The notes under the pieces were generated by a model. It made no database searches and was not told the origin of the DNA. It saw only the letters and a list, made by a program, of their open reading frames with translations. A DNA stretch of 5,035 bases. Source: Pseudomonas sp. (GTDB taxonomy: Bacteria > Pseudomonadota > Gammaproteobacteria > Pseudomonadales > Pseudomonadaceae). The position numbers and the translations under genes were made by a program. Below are positions 1 through 5,035 of this stretch, one piece after another. The DNA lies in assembly GCA_003488145.1 (NCBI GenBank), contig DNMQ01000348.1, positions 1 to 5,035 of the forward strand, given 5' to 3'. Each line of letters opens with the position of its first letter. Within the stretch, counting starts at the first letter, position 1.

Positions 1-1543
1 GCGGGCCGTGCTTGAGCTCACCGGCCGGGTAGGCCTCGGCATGGATATAGGAGATTTCCTTGAGCTTGAGCGCACCCTCCATCGCCACCGGATACTGAGC
101 GCCGCGGCCGAGGAACAGGGTGTGATGCTTCTCGGCGAAGTGCTCGGAAATCTTCTCCACCGTAGCGTCCATCGCCAGCGCCTCACCCAGGCGGGTCGGC
201 AGCCGGCGCAGCTCGTCAACCAGTTCGGCCTCCAGCGCAGGGGAAAGCGTGCCCCGGACCTGGCCCAGCGACAGCGTCAGCAACAGCAGACCAACCAGCT
301 GGGTGGTGAAGGCCTTGGTCGAAGCCACGCCGATTTCCGGGCCGGCCTGGGTGAGCAGAGTCAGGTCCGATTCGCGCACCAGCGAACTGATGCCGACGTT
401 GCAGATCGCCAGGCTGGCGAGATAGCGACCTTCCTGCTCGGTGCGCGCCTTGGCGTTACGCAGCGCTGCCAGCGAATCTGCCGTCTCGCCGGACTGGGAG
501 ATGGTGACGAACAGGGTGTCCGGCTGCACCACTACCTTGCGGTAGCGGAATTCGCTGGCAACCTCGACCTGACAGGGTATGCCGGCCAGCTCCTCCAGCC
601 AGTAACGCGCGACCATGCCGGCGTGATAGCTGGTGCCACAGGCGACGATCTGCACATTGCGCACTTTGGCGAACAGCTCGGCGGCTTGCGGTCCGAACGC
701 CTGCACCAGCACCTGATGATCGCCTAGCCGGCCTTCCAGAGTGCGCTGCACCACCTTCGGCTGCTCGTGAATCTCCTTGAGCATGAAGTGGCGGTACTCG
801 CCCTTGTCCGCCGCCTCGGCACCTTCGTGGTACTGCACGGCCTCGCGCTGCACCGGCTGGCCGTCGACATCCCAGATCTGCACCGCATCGCGGCGGATTT
901 CGGCGATGTCGCCCTCTTCCAGATACATGAAACGGTCGGTGACCTGACGCAGCGCCAGCTGGTCCGAGGCGAGGAAGTTTTCGCCCAGGCCCAGACCGAT
1001 CACCAGCGGGCTGCCGCTGCGCGCGGCGAGCAGGCGATCCGGCTGCCGCGCACTGATCACCGCCAGTCCGTAGGCGCCATGCAGTTCCTTGACTGCCGCC
1101 TTCAGCGCAGCGGTGAGGTCGCCGAGCGAATCGAGCTTGTGGTGCAGCAGGTGCACGATGACTTCGGTGTCGGTATCCGAGAGGAATACGTAACCCATTT
1201 CCTTGAGCTGGGCCCGCAGCGCCTCATGGTTCTCGATGATGCCGTTGTGCACCACGGCCAGATCATCACCGGAGAAATGCGGATGGGCATTGCGCTCGCA
1301 GGGCGCACCGTGGGTTGCCCAGCGAGTATGCGCAATGCCCAGGCGGCCGGCCAGCTGCGTCTGTTGCTGGGCCTGCTCCAGTTCTGCAACCTTGCCGTTG
1401 CGGCGCAGGCGCTCGAGTGCGCCGTTCTCGTCCAGCACGGCAACGCCGGCACTGTCATAGCCACGGTATTCCAGGCGCTTGAGGCCTTCGAGAAGGATCG
1501 CGGTGATGTTGCGTTCGGCGACGGCGCCAACGATGCCACACAT
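1..1543 (-). CDS. glmS: Glutamine--fructose-6-phosphate aminotransferase (isomerizing), 3' end missing
   Basis: GlmS is a cytoplasmic enzyme that turns L-glutamine and fructose-6-phosphate into glucosamine-6-phosphate and glutamate, the committed step of UDP-GlcNAc synthesis. The translation starts [10 protein letters not shown]; Cys2 becomes the N-terminal nucleophile of the class II glutaminase domain (about 1-240) after Met removal. YRGYDSAG (26-33), HTRWATHG (about 72-79) and HNGIIENHE follow. Two SIS sugar-isomerase domains come next, with CGTS at about 302-305, SQSGET at 349-354 and [16 protein letters not shown] and GELKHGP include the expected catalytic Lys493, Glu496 and His512. The frame is still open at base 1 after 514 complete codons. 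The family is usually about 610 residues, so roughly 95 C-terminal residues, including the conserved C-terminal lysine, lie outside the window. The ATG is 2 nt after the glmR stop, with GGAG 8 nt upstream, so the two genes are probably cotranscribed and translationally coupled. Nothing is broken in the visible part. Confidence 0.98.
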   Translation of the reverse strand, partial: MCGIVGAVAERNITAILLEGLKRLEYRGYDSAGVAVLDENGALERLRRNGKVAELEQAQQQTQLAGRLGIAHTRWATHGAPCERNAHPHFSGDDLAVVHNGIIENHEALRAQLKEMGYVFLSDTDTEVIVHLLHHKLDSLGDLTAALKAAVKELHGAYGLAVISARQPDRLLAARSGSPLVIGLGLGENFLASDQLALRQVTDRFMYLEEGDIAEIRRDAVQIWDVDGQPVQREAVQYHEGAEAADKGEYRHFMLKEIHEQPKVVQRTLEGRLGDHQVLVQAFGPQAAELFAKVRNVQIVACGTSYHAGMVARYWLEELAGIPCQVEVASEFRYRKVVVQPDTLFVTISQSGETADSLAALRNAKARTEQEGRYLASLAICNVGISSLVRESDLTLLTQAGPEIGVASTKAFTTQLVGLLLLTLSLGQVRGTLSPALEAELVDELRRLPTRLGEALAMDATVEKISEHFAEKHHTLFLGRGAQYPVAMEGALKLKEISYIHAEAYPAGELKHGP

Positions 1544-1545
1544 GC

Positions 1546-2328
1546 TCAGGTCTCCAGATTGGTTTCGACGGCCACGCAGATCAGTTTGACGCCGCGGGCC
1601 AGGATGCTGCTGCGCGCCTCGTCGCTGAGGCGTTCATCGGTAATCAGGGTATGCACGCTGCTCCAGGGCAGCTCGAGATTGGGGATGCGCCGACCGATCT
1701 TGTCAGCCTCGGCGAGCACGATGACTTCGCGCGCGACGTCGGCCATCACTCGGGACAACCCTAGCAGTTCGTTGAAGGTGGTGGTGCCCCGCTCCAGATC
1801 GATGCCATCGGCACCGATGAACAGTTGGTCAAAGTCATAGGAGCGCAGCACCTGCTCGGCGACCTGGCCCTGAAAGGACTCCGAATGCGGGTCCCAGGTG
1901 CCGCCGGTCATCAGCAGCACCGGCTCATGCTCCAGCTCGCGCAGCGCATTGACCACGTTCAGCGAATTGGTCATCACCACCAGCCCGTGCTTGTGGCCGA
2001 GCTGAGGAATCATCGCCGCCGTGGTGGTGCCGCTGTCGATGATGATCCGCGCGTGCTCGCGGATGCAGCCAACCGCAGCACGGGCGATCGCCTGCTTCCA
2101 GGGCGAAACGGGCTGCACGCTGTCGCCGATCAGCTCCTGAGGCAGCGGAACCGCACCGCCGTAGCGGCGCAGTAACAGGCCATTTTTCTCCAGCGCAGCG
2201 AGGTCCTTGCGGATGGTGACTTCCGAGGTTTCGAAGCGCCGCGACAGCTCATCCACACTGACCTCGCCGAGCTCGTTGAGCAAGGCGAGGATCGCATGAC
2301 GACGTTGTGGGGTGTTGCGCTTCGACAT
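1546..2328 (-). CDS. glmR: DeoR-family transcriptional regulator adjacent to glmS (GlmR type)
   Basis: This 260-residue protein has the normal length and plan of a DeoR-family regulator. An N-terminal winged helix-turn-helix (about 6-60) carries the family signature: [19 protein letters not shown] at about 25-43, then a wing with LLRRYGGA. The C-terminal DeoRC sugar-phosphate sensor domain (about 75-250) has DSGTTTA (98-104), [10 protein letters not shown] (120-129), a GGT turn, FIGADGID (170-177) and EADKIGRR. The frame is open a further 85 codons upstream into glmU, but that stretch is low-complexity and Arg/Ser-rich. Family similarity begins at [10 protein letters not shown], so I chose the ATG at 2328. 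No clear Shine-Dalgarno precedes it; the AT-rich repeats at 2332-2382 do. In P. aeruginosa the DeoR-type regulator upstream of glmS is named GlmR and has been linked to envelope permeability and antibiotic susceptibility. Regulation of glmS, of glmU or of itself is inference here, and the effector (perhaps an amino-sugar phosphate) cannot be read from sequence. Confidence 0.93.
   Translation of the reverse strand: MSKRNTPQRRHAILALLNELGEVSVDELSRRFETSEVTIRKDLAALEKNGLLLRRYGGAVPLPQELIGDSVQPVSPWKQAIARAAVGCIREHARIIIDSGTTTAAMIPQLGHKHGLVVMTNSLNVVNALRELEHEPVLLMTGGTWDPHSESFQGQVAEQVLRSYDFDQLFIGADGIDLERGTTTFNELLGLSRVMADVAREVIVLAEADKIGRRIPNLELPWSSVHTLITDERLSDEARSSILARGVKLICVAVETNLET
1552..1555 (-). promoter_or_regulatory. 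Ribosome binding site of glmS inside glmR
   Basis: GGAG on the minus strand lies 8 nt upstream of the glmS ATG and within the last codons of glmR. This spacing is optimal. Together with the 2-nt gap between glmR stop (TGA) and glmS start (ATG), it supports coupled translation and fixes the glmS start at MCGIVG. Confidence 0.8.
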
Positions 2329-2331
2329 AGA

Positions 2332-2352
2332 TATGTTTCGATTCGAAAGATA
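2332..2352. promoter_or_regulatory. Candidate DeoR-family operator (palindrome) before glmR
   Basis: The 21-bp segment is an inverted repeat with 10-nt arms around T2342. The inner 13 bp, TTTCGATTCGAAA at 2336-2348, is a perfect palindrome. The outer TAT/ATA pairs also match, and only G2335/G2349 disagrees. It ends 3 nt before the glmR start codon in a locally AT-rich stretch. The half-site TATGTTTCG resembles the ATGTTCG-type half-site of GlpR, another DeoR-family member. Binding by GlmR is inference from position and symmetry. Confidence 0.5.
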
Positions 2353-2358
2353 ACGGCG

Positions 2359-2382
2359 CGAATCAAAACATAAGTGCTTATG
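2359..2382. repeat. Second repeat unit upstream of glmR: inverted half-site copy plus CATAAG/CTTATG dyad
   Basis: CGAATCAAAACATA at 2359-2372 on the plus strand matches the reverse complement of 2332-2345 at 13 of 14 positions. The two form a larger inverted repeat with a 13-nt spacer. Overlapping it, CATAAG at 2369-2374 and CTTATG at 2377-2382 form a perfect 6-bp dyad around a TG centre. This may be a second operator element or part of the glmR promoter region. I see no convincing -35/-10 pair, so the promoter itself is not called. Confidence 0.4.
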
Positions 2383-2438
2383 AGCTGCAAGCTGCTGGCG
2401 ATCCGGCGTCGCCCACCGCCAGCGGGGAGCAGGCCGGC

Positions 2439-2458
2439 ATCCCGCGCCAAACGCGGAT
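2439..2458 (-). other. Short stem-loop right after the glmU stop codon
   Basis: On the minus strand, ATCCGCG and CGCGGGAT flank a TTTGG loop. They pair over about 7 bp with one bulged G, starting directly after the glmU TAG. No T-run follows, so it is not a standard intrinsic terminator. It could protect the glmU mRNA 3' end or be an attenuating structure between glmU and glmR. The rest of the 130-nt spacer holds no gene that I can support. Confidence 0.35.
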
Positions 2459-3820
2459 CTACGACTGCTTCTTCGGTCGCTGCCAGCCTTCGATATTGCG
2501 CTGGCGACCGCGGCCGAGGCCCAGGGTATGGGCCGGCACGTCCTCGGTGATCGTCGAACCGGCGCCGGTCGTTGCGCCATCACCGAGATTCAGCGGTGCA
2601 ACCAGCGAACTGTTGGAGCCGATGAAAACGTCCTCGCCCATCACCGTCCTGAATTTGTTGGCGCCATCGTAGTTGCAAGTGATGGTACCGGCACCGATGT
2701 TGGTCCGCGCGCCGATCTCGGCGTCACCGAGGTAGCTGAGATGCCCGGCCTTGGCGCCATCGCCGAGGGTCGCGTTCTTCAGCTCGACGAAGTTGCCGAC
2801 ATGCGCCTTGGCGCCAAGCACGCTGCCTGGACGCAGGCGAGCGAACGGACCACAATCGGCGCCTTCGCCGACCACCGCTCCCTCGAGGTGAGAGTTGGCC
2901 TTGACCACCGCGCCTCGGCGCAGGGTGCTGTCCTTGATCACGCAGTTCGGTCCGATCTGCACGTCGTCTTCGATGACCACCGTGCCTTCGAGCACCACAT
3001 TCACGTCGATCAGCACGTCTCGCCCGACCTCCACCTCACCACGCAGATCGAAACGTGCCGGGTCGCGCAGCGTCACGCCCAGGGCCATCAAACGACGAGC
3101 GGCACGCTGCTGGTAATGGCGTTCCAGCTCGGCCAGCTGGATACGGTCGTTGGCGCCTTGCACTTCCATGGCGTCCAGCGGCTGCTCGGTGGCCACGCGC
3201 AGACCGTCGGCCACAGCCATGGCGATGACGTCAGTCAGGTAGTACTCGCCCTGGGCATTGCTGTTGGACAGGCGACCCAGCCATTCGCCGATACGGCTGC
3301 CCGGTACGGCGAGAATCCCGGTATTGCCCTCGCGGATCGCCTTCTGCTCGTCGCTGGCATCCTTGTGCTCGACGATAGCCCGCACTTCGCCGCGTGCGTC
3401 GCGGACGATGCGTCCATAGCCGGTTGGGTCGTCAAGCTTCACCGTCAGCAGCGCGAGTTGCTCCGGCCCGACCTTCTGCAACAGCCGCTGCAGGGTGTCG
3501 GCTTCGATCAGTGGTACGTCACCGTAAAGGATCAGCACGCGCTCGGCCGACAGATTCGGCAACGCCTGGGCTACAGCATGGCCGGTTCCCAGCTGCTCGG
3601 CCTGAACGACGAAGGCGAGATCATCGCCGGCCAGTCGCTGGCGCACCTGCTCGGCACCGTGGCCAATAACCACCTGGATGCTTTTCGGCTGCAATGCACG
3701 CGCGGTGTCGATCACGTGCCCGAGCATGGATTTTCCGGCGACCGGATGCAGAACCTTGGGCAGCGCCGAACGCATGCGCGTGCCCTGGCCAGCGGCGAGA
3801 ATGACGATATCGAGAGACAT
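2459..3820 (-). CDS. glmU: Bifunctional UDP-GlcNAc pyrophosphorylase / glucosamine-1-phosphate acetyltransferase
   Basis: GlmU carries out the last two cytoplasmic steps to UDP-GlcNAc: acetyl-CoA-dependent acetylation of glucosamine-1-phosphate, then uridylyl transfer from UTP. It is complete at 453 residues (family about 455). The N-terminal nucleotidyltransferase domain (about 1-225) has LAAGQGTRM at 8-16 with Lys22 of [14 protein letters not shown] at 75-82, YGDVPL at 99-104 with metal-binding Asp101, and Asn223, the second metal ligand. A linker helix of about 230-250 leads into a left-handed beta-helix of hexapeptide repeats (about 255-437). Acetyltransferase residues expected from the E. 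coli enzyme are visible: Arg329, Lys347, His360, Tyr363, Asn374, Lys389, and NYDG at 383-386. AGGA lies 8 nt before the ATG, supporting this start. A strong terminator separates it from atpC, so it is probably transcribed from its own promoter. Its product step links it to downstream glmS, but 130 nt and a hairpin separate it from glmR. Confidence 0.98.
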   Translation of the reverse strand: MSLDIVILAAGQGTRMRSALPKVLHPVAGKSMLGHVIDTARALQPKSIQVVIGHGAEQVRQRLAGDDLAFVVQAEQLGTGHAVAQALPNLSAERVLILYGDVPLIEADTLQRLLQKVGPEQLALLTVKLDDPTGYGRIVRDARGEVRAIVEHKDASDEQKAIREGNTGILAVPGSRIGEWLGRLSNSNAQGEYYLTDVIAMAVADGLRVATEQPLDAMEVQGANDRIQLAELERHYQQRAARRLMALGVTLRDPARFDLRGEVEVGRDVLIDVNVVLEGTVVIEDDVQIGPNCVIKDSTLRRGAVVKANSHLEGAVVGEGADCGPFARLRPGSVLGAKAHVGNFVELKNATLGDGAKAGHLSYLGDAEIGARTNIGAGTITCNYDGANKFRTVMGEDVFIGSNSSLVAPLNLGDGATTGAGSTITEDVPAHTLGLGRGRQRNIEGWQRPKKQS

Positions 3821-3828
3821 GAAGCGAT

Positions 3829-3832
3829 TCCT
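3829..3832 (-). promoter_or_regulatory. Ribosome binding site of glmU
   Basis: AGGA on the minus strand sits 8 nt upstream of the ATG at 3820. No other in-frame start with a comparable site is seen, and the protein begins with the expected [11 protein letters not shown]. Confidence 0.75.
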
Positions 3833-3863
3833 GAGCGGTATCGGCCCGTCAGCTCACCCGTAC

Positions 3864-3894
3864 ATAAGAGTGCAGCTGGTATCAGCGCCGACAA
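3864..3894 (-). promoter_or_regulatory. Possible weak glmU promoter
   Basis: On the minus strand TTGTCG (3894-3889) and TCTTAT (3869-3864) each match 4 of 6 bases of the sigma-70 boxes. The 19-nt spacer is longer than ideal. A promoter is expected here because the atp terminator lies just upstream and glmU has a 140-nt leader region, but the boxes are weak and the exact site is a guess. Confidence 0.25.
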
Positions 3895-3901
3895 ATGGCA
3901 G

Positions 3902-3934
3902 AAAAAGAAAAAGGGTAGCCAAGGCTACCCTTTT
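3902..3934 (-). terminator. Intrinsic terminator of the atp operon
   Basis: GGGTAGCC (3913-3920) and GGCTACCC (3923-3930) form a GC-rich stem of 7-8 bp with a tiny loop, extended by four A-T pairs. On the minus strand the stem is followed by TTTTTCTTTTTC, a strong U-tract. It lies 28 nt past the atpC stop and so ends the ATP synthase operon. On the plus strand the stem is followed by only TTTT, so termination in that direction would be weaker. Confidence 0.9.
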
Positions 3935-3962
3935 ACTCGTGCGCGATGAAGTCGCTTGCCGA

Positions 3963-4391
3963 TCAGTGTCGGCCGTACTTCTTGCGCATTGCCTCGATGG
4001 TTCGCAGCTGGGCTGCGGCCTCGGCCAGGCGAGCGGCGGCGGAGCCGTAATCGAACTCCGCGCCCTTCTCGTGCAGGGCCTTCTCGGCAGCTTTGACGGC
4101 AGCCTGAGCGGCAGCTTCGTCGATGTCCTTGGCGCGCGTAGCGGTATCGGCGAGAACCTTCACCATGTTCGGCTGCACTTCGATGAAGCCGCCGGAGATG
4201 TAGAAGATCTCCTCGTCACCACCCTGCTTGATCACTCGAACCGGACCCGGCTTGAGATCAGTCAGCAGCGGCGCGTGACCCGGCAGAACGCCGATGTCAC
4301 CCAGGTTGCCGTGGGCGACGACCATTTCCACCAGCCCCGAGAACAGCTCTTCTTCCGCACTGACGATGTCGCAATGCACTGTCATAGCCAT
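3963..4391 (-). CDS. atpC: F1Fo ATP synthase epsilon subunit
   Basis: Epsilon is part of the F1 central stalk: it binds gamma and the c-ring and can inhibit ATP hydrolysis through its C-terminal helices. From the chosen start [10 protein letters not shown] the protein has 142 residues (family about 135-145). The N-terminal beta-sandwich (about 4-86) contains [15 protein letters not shown] (36-50) and [13 protein letters not shown] (63-75), both strongly typical. The C-terminal helical hairpin (about 90-140) is Ala-rich with [15 protein letters not shown] and [19 protein letters not shown]. Three in-frame ATGs lie close together at 4397, 4391 and 4385. GAGG at 4402-4399 is 7 nt from the 4391 ATG but only 1 nt from 4397 and 13 nt from 4385, so 4391 is preferred. 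It follows atpD after 74 nt with two hairpins and is the last gene before the operon terminator. Confidence 0.97.
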   Translation of the reverse strand: MAMTVHCDIVSAEEELFSGLVEMVVAHGNLGDIGVLPGHAPLLTDLKPGPVRVIKQGGDEEIFYISGGFIEVQPNMVKVLADTATRAKDIDEAAAQAAVKAAEKALHEKGAEFDYGSAAARLAEAAAQLRTIEAMRKKYGRH

Positions 4392-4398
4392 GTTCATG

Positions 4399-4402
4399 CC
4401 TC
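4399..4402 (-). promoter_or_regulatory. Ribosome binding site that decides the atpC start
   Basis: GAGG on the minus strand is spaced 7 nt from the ATG at 4391. This selects the second of three closely packed in-frame ATG codons. The base of the upstream hairpin (4409) is only 6 nt away. Confidence 0.65.
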
Positions 4403-4408
4403 GGTAAT

Positions 4409-4438
4409 CAGCCTGACCAGCAGCTGCCGGTCAGGCTG
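4409..4438 (-). other. 10-bp hairpin immediately upstream of the atpC ribosome binding site
   Basis: CAGCCTGACC and GGTCAGGCTG pair perfectly over 10 bp around a 10-nt loop that itself contains the palindrome GCAGCTGC. No T-run follows, so it does not look like a terminator. It sits 6 nt before the atpC Shine-Dalgarno and may adjust atpC translation or mRNA processing. Confidence 0.6.
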
Positions 4439-4442
4439 GTTG

Positions 4443-4460
4443 GCGCCCGCGAACGGGCGC
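4443..4460 (-). other. UUCG-loop hairpin just after the atpD stop
   Basis: On the minus strand GCGCCCG and CGGGCGC form a perfect 7-bp GC stem closed by a TTCG tetraloop, starting 5 nt after the atpD TAA. There is no following T-run. Such a stable structure could mark an mRNA processing or decay barrier between atpD and atpC. Confidence 0.55.
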
Positions 4461-4465
4461 GCCAG

Positions 4466-5035
<570 letters not shown>

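Noticed and set aside
8..727. 239-codon open frame on the plus strand opposite the glmS isomerase domains
   Set aside because: The minus-strand translation matches GlmS motif by motif, so the plus-strand frame is a shadow.
1..1560. Possible glmS ribozyme or other riboswitch controlling glmS
   Set aside because: The glmS ribozyme sits in a long 5' leader in Gram-positive bacteria. Here glmS starts 2 nt after glmR with no leader.
767..1840. 357-codon open frame on the plus strand opposite glmS and glmR
   Set aside because: It spans two conserved minus-strand genes, has no recognisable domain, and changes character at their boundary, as expected for a shadow frame.
2381..2396. AGCTGCAAGCTGC-like short repeat resembling Pseudomonas intergenic repeats
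   Set aside because: Only one short partial copy is present, too little to call a repeat element.
2130..2450. 106-codon minus-strand frame starting with TTG in the glmU-glmR spacer, considered as an extra small gene
   Set aside because: It lies mostly out of frame over the glmR helix-turn-helix region, has no ribosome site, and its composition is that of a shadow frame.
2329..2583. 85-codon N-terminal extension of glmR into glmU
   Set aside because: The extension is Arg/Ser-rich, read from the glmU coding region in another frame, and unlike DeoR-family N-termini, which begin near [10 protein letters not shown].
3832..3856. TGAGC/GCTCA inverted repeat next to the glmU ribosome site
   Set aside because: Only 5 bp are paired across a 15-nt loop, which is within chance expectation and gives no basis for a riboswitch or attenuator.
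2528..3949. 473-codon open frame on the plus strand opposite glmU
   Set aside because: It is antisense to a complete, clearly recognisable glmU and shows no known domain. Long antisense frames are common in GC-rich genes.

Overview
This is a GC-rich stretch of conserved housekeeping genes, all encoded on the minus strand. In transcription order (right to left) they are the 3' part of atpD, then atpC, glmU, a DeoR-family regulator (glmR), and the 5' part of glmS, which runs off the left edge. Protein sequences, gene order and codon use point to a gammaproteobacterium of the Pseudomonas group. This includes the glmR-type regulator directly before glmS, and it fits P. aeruginosa or the P. stutzeri/P. 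mendocina lineages. I cannot fix the species from sequence alone.

Layout: 5035-4466 is the C-terminal part of the F1 ATP synthase beta subunit. 4465-4392 is an atpD-atpC spacer holding two consecutive hairpins. 4391-3963 is atpC (epsilon). 3962-3821 holds a strong intrinsic terminator ending the atp operon and then the glmU leader. 3820-2459 is a complete bifunctional glmU. 2458-2329 is a 130-nt spacer with a short hairpin after glmU and an AT-rich segment full of inverted and direct repeats just before glmR. 2328-1546 is glmR. 1543-1 is glmS, with 514 of about 611 codons present.

The genes cover two functions. atpD and atpC finish the F1Fo ATP synthase operon. glmS makes glucosamine-6-phosphate from fructose-6-phosphate and glutamine, and glmU performs the last two steps to UDP-GlcNAc, the precursor of peptidoglycan and lipopolysaccharide. 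The regulator lies between them, 2 nt upstream of glmS and probably translationally coupled to it. DeoR-family proteins sense sugar phosphates, so it plausibly tunes this amino-sugar supply.

I found no mobile element, CRISPR array, RNA gene or unknown coding gene. The most interesting non-coding signal is the cluster of repeated half-sites upstream of glmR (2332-2382), which I read as a candidate autoregulatory operator. Long open frames on the plus strand are antisense shadows of the real genes.
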